Source: Beroe ovata (lineage: Eukaryota > Ctenophora > Nuda > Beroida > Beroidae). From it: a DNA stretch of 12,457 nt. Position numbers and translations under genes: made by a program. This document shows positions 6,628 to 12,457 of this stretch, piece by piece (positions within the stretch are counted from its first letter, which is position 1; every line of letters begins with the position of its first letter). A model generated the notes under the pieces. That model did no database searches and had not been told where the DNA came from. It saw nothing but the letters and a program-made list of their open reading frames with translations. The stretch spans positions 1 to 12,457 of the forward strand of contig CAMPET010000626.1 of the NCBI GenBank assembly GCA_946803715.1, read 5' to 3'.

Positions 6628-7599
6628 ACACTACTGGACAACCAACTTCTACAACACTGACTTCAAACACAATGAACCCCTGAAGAGGAAGATCAAGTTA
6701 TTCATCAAGCGATATGTGAGTGAAATGTACCAATGAACGCCATATCCCAATTAGCGCTATACCTTCCAATTAGCGCTAACCTGTTAGGGTAATATGATAT
6801 CACCCTATTATTTTCCGGCAGGTACAACAATGGGACAGTTCGGAGAACGTACAGAGAATCCTGCACATGCTGGTCACTGGACGATCACTGTCCCACGAGT
6901 CGTTCTGTTCAGCGTCTGAGGACGAAATGGACCAAGTGAACAGGAGTCCTGTCCAGACCCACGTGTACCGTGTCATTGATGAGATTAAGAGTGAGCGGTT
7001 CAAGGTACGAGGACGCTGGACATTGTCGAATTTACCCGGAACAATATAATAGCTGTTTTTTTCTGAATTTCGATAAGTTCTTGAATCATCTGATTGATTT
7101 TTCTTTTCTGGCAGGATTCCAAAGCTAAATCAAGTTCACTGACTAATCTCGGGTTGAAGTTCAAGAAGAGCAGCCCTATTCCCATTTCCAAGTGTAAGAA
7201 GTTTCCTGGACTTGGCAGTAACGATCTGTTTGGGGTGGACTTCAAAACAGTCGTCCATCAGTTCTGTCTAATTGAGCAGGTGAGTTGAAGTGGTGAAGTG
7301 AGATGTGAGTTGAGTAAGTTATGAAGTGAGTGGATTGGTGAGGAATAACATGCTCCTGTTGTGCTCCTGTTGACTCAACCATTTCCCAGAGAGTGTACCA
7401 GAGTCTTGACATTTTGGCTCTTCTCAACACCCGGTCCAACAGTTTTGTCAATGCTGGAGACGAGTGCTGTCTGGAGCCAGAGGTCAGGGGAAACATCACC
7501 CCGGTCATCACATTCATTCTGCTGAAACTTACCACCAGTTTCCCGCGATGAGTACCCATCTAACCCCCCCCCCCACTCTTGCAGGCACCTATCTGTCAG
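6628..7599 (+). CDS. Multi-exon gene fragment, tentatively RasGEF-like
   Basis: Four exons share one frame, all junctions in phase 0: 6629-6715 (donor GTGAGT), 6822-7004 (after TTTTCCGGCAG; donor GTACGA), 7115-7279 (after TCTGGCAG; donor GTGAGT) and 7390 onward (after TTTCCCAG). Introns are 106-110 nt. The ~198 residues include EPLKRKIKLFIKRYVQQW, then an acidic Ser-rich stretch, a basic KFKKSSPIPISKCKKF, and VDFKTVVHQFCLIEQ followed by VYQSLDILALLNTR. The last part has the spacing of the start of a RasGEF catalytic domain, with an aligned LxEQxxxQ and LN-R pattern. The part from EPLKRK could be a RasGEF N-terminal helix region. This is a family guess from memory, not a proven hit. The fourth exon meets TGA at 7549-7551, beside a damaged donor, and a possible fifth exon (7585-7599) is cut by the N at 7600. 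Confidence 0.55.
6746..6786 (+). repeat. Tandem pair around palindrome TTAGCGCTAA
   Basis: Inside the first intron of the RasGEF-like gene, CCAATTAGCGCTA occurs twice, 19-20 bp apart, each followed by a variant of TACCTT/ACCTGTT. The second copy contains the 10-bp palindrome TTAGCGCTAA. It is too short to assign to a family and could be a simple duplication. Confidence 0.6.
7564..7574 (+). repeat. Poly-C run in a putative polypyrimidine tract
   Basis: Eleven consecutive C lie just before ACTCTTGCAG, an acceptor-like sequence. The run length is prone to sequencing error. The implied intron (about 37 nt from a damaged donor) is unusually short. Confidence 0.7.
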
Positions 7600-7600
7600 N
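7600..7600. other. Contig join between RasGEF-like and ATF2-like genes
   Basis: The N follows a putative exon start (GCACCTATCTGTCAG). The sequence after it is AT-rich and contains no continuation of that gene, so the two genes may not be neighbours in the genome. Confidence 0.65.
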
Positions 7601-7984
7601 ATCATCTAGTAATTAGAGTGACACCAGATTGTGGTGGTTGTCGAAACTGTCATATTTCATACACCCTTATATCATTATATATGGTACATGGAACATCAGT
7701 GCATTGTCGACAAAGCATTTACTAGGAAATTGTGCATTATATTCTACTACCCATATTTGTCAATACTAACATCAGTCTCTGCTGGTATTTATTTGAGACC
7801 AAATATTATTATATATATGTGAAAGTAGCTAATGTGGTTTTATTATCTTGACCCTTAGTCTTGTTAAATGTTACAAAATATTTTCAGATTTTCAACAAAT
7901 CAATATTTCTCTGCAATGATGCGTTCCTAATAAAATCCAGTATCTCAAAAATACTGTGTTAATATGATACCAAACATCTCTTAC
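7601..7984. other. AT-rich sequence, probably intron after ATF2-like exon 3
   Basis: This follows the donor of the third ATF2-like exon on the minus strand. I searched it for a fourth exon in phase and found none that resembles the family. A short frame after ATTGCAG near 7911 gives only eight codons before a stop. The missing bZIP exons probably lie beyond the gap at 7600. Confidence 0.5.
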
Positions 7985-9187
7985 CTGATCAAATGGATCA
8001 TATGTAGAATCAAGAAACTTCGTAGGGGTTGGAGTTTGTTCTGGAAGGATGAATTCATGATGTAGGTTTTAGCCAGATGAATTATGACAAAAGAGGAGAT
8101 AAAGCATCTTAATACAGAACAGTGCTTCGACACATGCTATATCAAATAACCTGGCAAAAGTCCTTTTCCAGAACTTCCTTTCAGCTTATGATTGTGCATA
8201 TGTACTTGCAATCTGTCTTCAGTCATAAAACTCTGAAATGACTGATATAATAAAAATGATAAATTAAACTTTTATAATAATAATAATAATAGTAATAATA
8301 CGTGCAATTTAGACACCGCTTTAAAGCCTATACTCTGCAGTGTGGAATACAGATAACCTAAAATTTTAGCAGCAACAAATTAAATAGGAAAATGAAAACG
8401 GTCTATAAGTAGAAATTCAGCTATGAAAATTGCTGACTTGAATAAAAACTGTACATTAATTGAAACTGTACATTAATTGAAAACAACTATAAAAGCGACA
8501 TTAACAAAATATGAATTACAGATATCAATAGCAGAAACATAACATGCCAAGTACCCAATGATGGGAACCTGTAAGTCAAAAAAATACCAAAACAACTCAA
8601 TAAGTTACTGATTGATATTGAATATGGTCTCTGCGGAAAAGTAATGAAACTGAATTTTAATAACTGAATCTGGATTTCAATAACTTGACATCGGGAATAT
8701 TTTCGGAATACATCTCCGTTTTCAACCTCAAATTTGATTGTATAAAGTAGTGTTGTAAAGTTTAATAAGTTTGTAGTAAAAAGTTATAATAAACATTTGT
8801 ACAATTTAGAAAAAACAAACAATGAAAATAACTAAACAATGTTGTAAAATGTTGTTTATATCAAAGTGGCACATAAACTTATTTCAATGCACAGTTGTGA
8901 CACGAAAACAAATTGTCAACAAAAACTTTGGCAGTGCATACCCATTGCCCATGTTAACTGAAAGTTCAGATAAGAGCAATTGATTTAAAAATTGATACGA
9001 ACTAGAATCAAAATAGATAAAACTTTGAGACTTATGCTTCATGGAAGAACATCATCCATCTTTATCAAAACAAAGAACCAGCTCAATTAAAAAAGATCAG
9101 TCTAATATGAAATTAAATTACCTCATGACATTGTTTGCATTTGAAGGGCTTATCTTCATCCTCCTTAGACTCAGCCATGCCTCAACC
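7985..9187 (-). CDS. ATF2/ATF7-like transcription factor, N-terminal exons
   Basis: Three minus-strand exons encode the first 65 residues of a protein of the ATF2/ATF7/CREB5 family, nuclear bZIP regulators activated by p38 and JNK kinases. Exon 1 (9187-9122) follows TTTTCTTAG, has a short leader, ATG at 9178, 19 codons ending FKCKQCHE, and donor GTAATT. Exon 2 (8232-8151) follows ATTTCAG and begins SFMTEDRLQVHMHNH. Exon 3 (8040-7985) follows CTTCCAG, reads QTPTPTKFLDSTYDPFDQ, and has donor GTAAGA. Phases agree (0, then 1). Joined, C14 and C17 with H30 and H34 form a C-x2-C-x12-H-x3-H finger with the usual F21 and L27. T49 and T51 match the two phosphorylated Thr-Pro sites (Thr69 and Thr71 of human ATF2, within QTPTPTRF). 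Start, finger and motif occur in family order. The linker between finger and TPTPT is short, and the bZIP half is not in the window. Confidence 0.88.
8273..8299 (+). repeat. ATA microsatellite
   Basis: A run of TAA/ATA trinucleotides with one interruption (AGTAATAATA) lies within the ATF2-like intron. Confidence 0.85.
8447..8480 (+). repeat. 17-18 bp direct duplication
   Basis: AACTGTACATTAATTGA is present twice back to back. It looks like a recent slippage duplication in intronic sequence. Confidence 0.75.
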
Positions 9188-10046
9188 CTAAGAAAATATG
9201 ACAATAAATCAGTATTCTAAGTGCAAACTTATCATCTGTACTTATTAGTAAACTGTCATTGGCCACTATTTGTGGAGATCTTTGTGGTGATCATTATATG
9301 AAACTGTCAGTAGATTTGAGGTGTCAAGGCTGTGGGCTTGTTTCGATTGGCTTTGACTCACAAATTTTCGACAAATATTCTGAATCAATGTGTGATTAGG
9401 CATTTTTGGTGAGTGGTCTGCACAGAACCCCATGTTTTTGATTCCTTGTTTAACATGCCATACAGCAAGGATCACACAATGTCATATCACACAATGCAAA
9501 TATGAAAACCACTGCACTCCATTCAAGAATACTTATTTCAGTAGCCCTGTTGGTCATGTGCAGAGCCTGGGAAATATAGTAGAGATCTTTGCTGTACTGC
9601 ATAATGTGAAAAAAGGAATCAAAATTGTGGGATCATTATACAGATTCTATACTGAGCACTCTGTTATCTCAAAAGTTTATCACCTTATCATATATTATAT
9701 AAAGTTAAAGTCAGGTCCTCCATGTTTGCAGAATGCAGGGGGTTGGAACCCTACAACCAGTTTAACTGCACTTCCTTGGACCACTATGTTGTCATAGAAG
9801 TCAATTGCCTAAACATTGACATGGTTTCATATCTCAGATTTGATTGAAATAAGCATGGTCAATATGTTTACCAGACCATAGATTAGAATGATTTTGGCAG
9901 AACTTTTTTAAACAGTCATATTATATCATTATTAATTAATTTCTTGCAGACTCATTTCTCAAAAGAATCTTCCTAATAATTCAGTCATTCTGGTCAATCA
10001 TTTATTCAGTACTACCCTTCCTTTGATTCCTTTATCCAATCCCCCC
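9188..10046. other. Non-coding AT-rich sequence upstream of ATF2-like exon 1
   Basis: Because exon 1 begins at an acceptor, this is probably 5' UTR intron of the ATF2-like gene. No 5' exon or promoter could be identified. It contains a diverged inverted repeat (9428-9472 with 9585-9632). A 121-codon frame at 9432-9797 overlaps that repeat and is not credible as a gene. Confidence 0.5.
9428..9632. repeat. Diverged inverted repeat
   Basis: The reverse complement of 9428-9472 (ATCCTTGCTGTATGGCAT..., then AAGGAATCAAAA) aligns with 9585-9632 (ATCTTTGCTGTACTGCAT..., then AAGGAATCAAAA), with small indels and roughly four in five bases the same by eye. The arms are ~45 bp apart from a ~110-bp spacer. 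It may be two opposed copies of an old repeat or one foldback element. Confidence 0.55.
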
Positions 10047-10168
10047 TTGCCGGATGTTATCTGTCCACTGTTTCTTGCGCGCGGCGCGCGCGCCTTCATC
10101 GAAGGCCGAAATGAAGGCGCGCGCGCCGCGCGCAAGAAACAGTGGACAGATAACATCCGGCGCGGCAA
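10047..10168. mobile_element. Long perfect hairpin 1 (foldback/MITE-like)
   Basis: 10049-10099 and 10111-10161 are exact reverse complements over 51 bp, with an 11-nt loop (10100-10110). The stem contains alternating GCGCGC tracts. The termini (TTGCCGGATG) and stem resemble hairpin 2, including the shared CGCGCCTTCATCGAAGGCC, so the two belong to one family. The loop keeps one side of hairpin 2's central palindrome, as if the other side had been deleted. I see no target-site duplication. Confidence 0.75.
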
Positions 10169-10169
10169 T

Positions 10170-10290
10170 GCTAACCTAACCCTAACCCTAACCTAACCCT
10201 AACCCTAGTACCCTAACCAGTAACCCTAACCCTAACCGTAACCCTAACCCTGACCCTAACCGTTAAGGTTAGGGTTAAAGTTAGGTTAGC
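10170..10290. repeat. Interstitial telomere-like array with strand switch
   Basis: CCCTAA-type repeats with variants (CCTAA, CCCTAACCG, CCTGA) run from about 10171 to 10260, then change to GGTTAGGG-type repeats to 10290. The outermost 11 bp are exact inverted copies (GCTAACCTAAC at 10170 and GTTAGGTTAGC at 10280). The order, C-rich strand first and G-rich strand second, is opposite to that left by an end-to-end telomere fusion. It sits between two related hairpins, so it is interstitial and not a chromosome end. Confidence 0.85.
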
Positions 10291-10344
10291 ATAAAAGCTG
10301 GCAGGCGCGTCGCAAGTACCGTCGTGCGCGAATTCAAACGAGGC

Positions 10345-10352
10345 AGAATAGC
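10345..10352 (+). repeat. Target-site duplication, left copy (AGAATAGC)
   Basis: Exact match to 10470-10477, abutting the left terminus of the 117-bp palindrome. Confidence 0.75.
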
Positions 10353-10469
10353 TTGTCAGATGTTACCTGACCTGTTTCTCGCGCACGCGCGCCTTCATCG
10401 AAGGCCGAAACTGTTTCGGCCTTCGATGAAGGCGCGCGCGAGAAACTGAGGTCAGATAAAATCTGACAA
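10353..10469. mobile_element. Palindromic MITE (hairpin 2) with 8-bp target duplication
   Basis: A 117-bp near-perfect palindrome. The left arm begins TTGTCAGATGTTACCTGACC, and the right arm read in reverse begins TTGTCAGATTTTATCTGACC. The arms meet at 10412 with a loop of one base in CCGAAAC-T-GTTTCGG. The exact 8-mer AGAATAGC stands directly outside both ends (10345-10352 and 10470-10477), a target-site duplication. Eight bases is the size made by hAT and Merlin-type transposases among others; the TTGTC terminus does not let me choose. There is no coding capacity. Confidence 0.8.
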
Positions 10470-10477
10470 AGAATAGC
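10470..10477 (+). repeat. Target-site duplication, right copy (AGAATAGC)
   Basis: Exact match to 10345-10352, abutting the right terminus of the 117-bp palindrome. Confidence 0.75.
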
Positions 10478-11011
10478 AGCTGCGTGTTCCCGCGCTGCGT
10501 GACCCAAATACTCCGCGCGCGCTGCGCGTCTCCTTTCTACGACTTTTCAGTTCACTGAGTAGAACAGGGGCGCGCAACGTGTGCACACAGCTGCGTTTCG
10601 TGTTAGCGGCGCGCATTACGCATATCATCACGCAATCAAAATCCTTCCACCGGCGAGGATAAGGAGTAATTTTGCAAATCATCAAAAGTTGTCGGGCGAT
10701 GCCAGACCGCTGATGCAAGCCGCGAGAATAAGTTTGCGCCGCGCGCGCACGAAACGAAATTCTCGATAGGGTCTATCATCGATCGACAGCATCAAAAGCC
10801 GAAACATTCCCGGTTAATAATTAAGCTTAATTCAAGTTCGATAATGGCGTGTGCGAGAATCAATGGCAGATGATCTTAACTGGCAACGCTGTGTGCACAC
10901 GTTGCGCGCCCCTGTTCTACTCAGTGAACTGAAAAGTCGTATAAAGGAGACCACGGAGACGCGCAGCGCGCGCGGAGTATTTGGGTCACGCAGCGCGGGA
11001 ACACAACGCTG
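10478..11011. mobile_element. 0.5-kb element with ~110-bp terminal inverted repeats
   Basis: 10484-10591 and 10889-11004 are inverted copies. They are almost identical except for one 9-bp insertion in the right arm (near 10945-10955), one substitution and differences at the outer tips. The arms are GC-rich with CGCGCG tracts. The ~297-bp centre has no convincing coding frame. It contains a 14-bp palindrome, AATTAAGCTTAATT. No duplication of the flanks is seen. It looks like a non-autonomous DNA transposon or foldback element. Short frames on both strands are symmetric products of the arms, not genes. Confidence 0.7.
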
Positions 11012-11967
11012 ACATTTTATATTATAGACATTGGATCTGTCTACTATATGAAAAAATTATAGACGGTTTTTGATTGTTGCTGCTTTCAGCCAGGGTCAAA
11101 TCCCGTCAGCAAGGGTAGAGAGAAATCCTACTACTTATGAATGGGAATAATGAGGCTGATGAGCCAAGCAAATGAAAGAAAGATGAAGCAACATTTCTGG
11201 CATAATGGCATGAGGTAAATGGTTGCTTTGCTTGATTTCTTGACAATAACCAGTGAAGTGATGATTGACTTCTCCAAAGGTTGCAGTCTCACAGTCTTTA
11301 TTTTGTCAATCGATGAAAGGCCCTGTCAAGATTTTGGTTTCATGTGTGCATGGTGCAAACTTATTCTCAGGGGTCTAGCATCGCTGGACAATCTTTTTTT
11401 CTTCACTTGATGAATCATTATATAAATTGGTTACATCTGCCTTTGGGGCATAGCAAAAAAACTTACTTTTAAGTTTTTCTTCATTTCTAATGCTGTCTTT
11501 TACTCCAGTCGTGTTCGGAGATTAACAAAGAAATTTCTAGCATAGGAAGACATCACTTGCACCTACTTGCTCAAAAAATTTCAATTATCTACCTCTAAAA
11601 TTGACAGAGAAATTGGCAGAGAAATTGGCAGAAACCAGAGAACTGCTTTTGTCAACTTCATTCATTAACAAGGCACCATCTGAGCGTCAAAAATGAATGC
11701 AGACTTCAACATGATATTCCTCAACTATTCCAGAACAAATCATGAAAATTTCATCAAGTTATTTCAAAACATGTTGGAGATATGCAAGTTTTTGTAGAGC
11801 ACATTGATGTTGATAGCTATTGTTGTCCACTTTTTTGACACACCTTGTATTATGTGCGAGTCACCGGCTTTATGATCAATAAACAGTGCTCACATCTGAA
11901 GGGCGCGAGAGCGCCAAAATAAGATATACACCAACCTGTCATCTCTACTCACACACTTTAAATCAAG
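11012..11967. other. AT-rich sequence without a supported gene
   Basis: Probably intergenic or intronic sequence of the plus-strand gene that ends at 12380. A 63-codon frame at 11219-11410 has no recognisable feature. AGAGAAATTGGC is doubled near 11606-11629. A small hairpin, GGCGC-GAGA-GCGCC, lies at 11902-11915 with a GNRA-type loop. No tRNA or other RNA gene was recognised. Confidence 0.5.
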
Positions 11968-12380
11968 ACGATGGTAGGGTTGTCACTAATGAGCATCAGG
12001 GAGAAATATCACTTCCACTTCCCGTTACTGATACTGAGGATTCTTTGGAGATGGTCAGCCTGTCACTGATAAGTATCTTAGGAGACTGTCACGTGATCCA
12101 CCTCATATCACATGACATGCACCTCACGCCATGTGTAGTCATAAGGTATGGGTTTATGCACCAAATCATTGGTTCCTGATGAACCCCCAGGGTCACATGA
12201 CTTAGGAATGCGTTTGGCATGTTTTATAAGGAGCTGCAAGGCAGCATTTCCCAGTTCATTGGACAAATTTCTAACTCGACGAACGTGGAGGACCAGAAGT
12301 TGGGACAGGACTCTTCCCTGACTGATGCAGACACTCAAACCCAGGGAGAGGCTCGGATTCCGGTGGCTTGGTCAAAATAA
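11968..12380 (+). CDS. 3' end of an unrecognised gene (last two exons)
   Basis: The last exon (12231-12380) follows TTTTATAAG and encodes 49 residues from ELQGSISQFIGQISN through TDADTQTQGEAR to PVAWSK and a TAA stop. The peptide is hydrophilic and rich in Gln, Ser and Asp, as a disordered C-terminus would be. A likely preceding exon (11968-12053, after AAATCAAG, weak donor GTCAGC) encodes DGRVVTNEHQGEISLPLP then VTDTEDSLEM and joins in phase 0 across a 177-nt intron. The last exon is better supported than the earlier one. Poly(A) signal AATAAA at 12376-12381 overlaps the stop codon, so the 3' UTR must be very short. I do not recognise the protein and saw no earlier exon. Confidence 0.5.
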
Positions 12381-12381
12381 A
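12376..12381 (+). terminator. Poly(A) signal AATAAA overlapping the stop codon
   Basis: AATAAA begins in the last Lys codon and covers the TAA stop (12378-12380). T-rich sequence (CTTTTATTCAG) follows about 20-30 bp later, as expected for cleavage and polyadenylation. Confidence 0.55.
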
Positions 12382-12414
12382 ATTCATCAACAACCCTTCA
12401 CTTTTATTCAGTAG

Positions 12415-12437
12415 TTTATAATAATAATAATAATAAG
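12415..12437 (+). repeat. ATA microsatellite
   Basis: Six to seven ATA/TAA trinucleotide units lie near the window end, after the probable poly(A) site. Confidence 0.85.
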
Positions 12438-12457
12438 TTAAATTTATATTTTATTGT

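Larger units (their letters stand above)
8233..9121 (-). other. First coding intron of the ATF2-like gene
   Basis: An 889-nt AT-rich intron, donor GTAATT at 9121 and acceptor ATTTCAG at 8233. It holds an (ATA)n microsatellite near 8273-8299 and a doubled AACTGTACATTAATTGA at about 8447-8480. No gene or transposon is recognised within it. Confidence 0.7.

Noticed and set aside
7911-7940. A short fourth exon of the ATF2-like gene ending in TGA
   Set aside because: It would add only eight residues without similarity to the family, and has only a minimal acceptor.
9432-9797. A 121-codon plus-strand gene
   Set aside because: It overlaps one arm of a diverged inverted repeat, has no recognisable domain and shows no start context or splice support.
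10170-10290. A true chromosome end
   Set aside because: The array is short, degenerate, switches strand and is followed by more than 2 kb of other sequence.
10452-10769. Short open frames in the GC-rich block
   Set aside because: They fall in the inverted arms and centre of the 0.5-kb element. GC-rich sequence has few stops, and the composition is low in information.
11085-11115. A tRNA or tRNA-derived SINE from a B-box-like GGGTCAAATCCC
   Set aside because: No matching A box, acceptor stem or 3' tail was found at proper spacing. A similar weak match near 9745 also failed.

Overview
The window looks like a piece of an animal nuclear genome, probably an invertebrate, in draft assembly. Supporting signs are short GT-AG introns (about 106-178 nt, one of about 890 nt), an AATAAA poly(A) signal, interstitial TTAGGG-type telomeric repeats, an ATF2/ATF7-like zinc finger gene, and a mix of Helitron, Merlin and non-LTR retrotransposon sequence. 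I cannot name the species. Seven single-N gaps (860, 3604, 3906, 6075, 6330, 6627, 7600) mark contig joins. At least one is a false join: 130 bases are repeated exactly on both sides of the N at 860.

Layout. 1-93: remnant of a small palindromic repeat that recurs at 6216-6295. 94-2269: four non-autonomous Helitrons in the same orientation (94-508, 509-1055, 1056-1594, 1597-2269), joined with no or two intervening bases; all have TC 5' ends, a 3' hairpin and CTAG 3' ends. 2270-3815: AT-rich host DNA with two or three possible minus-strand exons of an unrecognised protein. 3816-3905: 3' end of a fifth Helitron on the minus strand, cut by a gap. 3907-4477: Merlin/ISXO2-like DDE transposase with a frameshift. 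4479-6074: reverse transcriptase and the beginning of RNase H from a non-LTR retrotransposon, cut at both ends. 6076-6197: 3' end of a sixth Helitron. 6331-6626: degenerate purine-rich repeat.

6628-7599: four exons on the plus strand, all phase 0, of a protein with weak RasGEF-like features. 7985-9187: three minus-strand exons encoding the N-terminus of an ATF2/ATF7-type stress-activated transcription factor, namely a C2H2 finger split by an intron followed by the paired Thr-Pro phosphorylation motif; the bZIP half is not in the window. 10047-11011: a GC-rich island of nested inverted repeats. It holds two related long hairpins, one flanked by an exact 8-bp target duplication, a telomeric array that switches strand, and a 0.5-kb element with about 110-bp inverted ends. 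11968-12380: probable last two coding exons of an unrecognised plus-strand gene, whose stop codon overlaps its poly(A) signal.

The window is therefore mostly transposon-rich intergenic and intronic DNA with pieces of three or four host genes. I see no operon or shared pathway. Gene order across the N positions should not be trusted, especially at 860, 3906 and 6075, which all lie in or beside Helitron copies.
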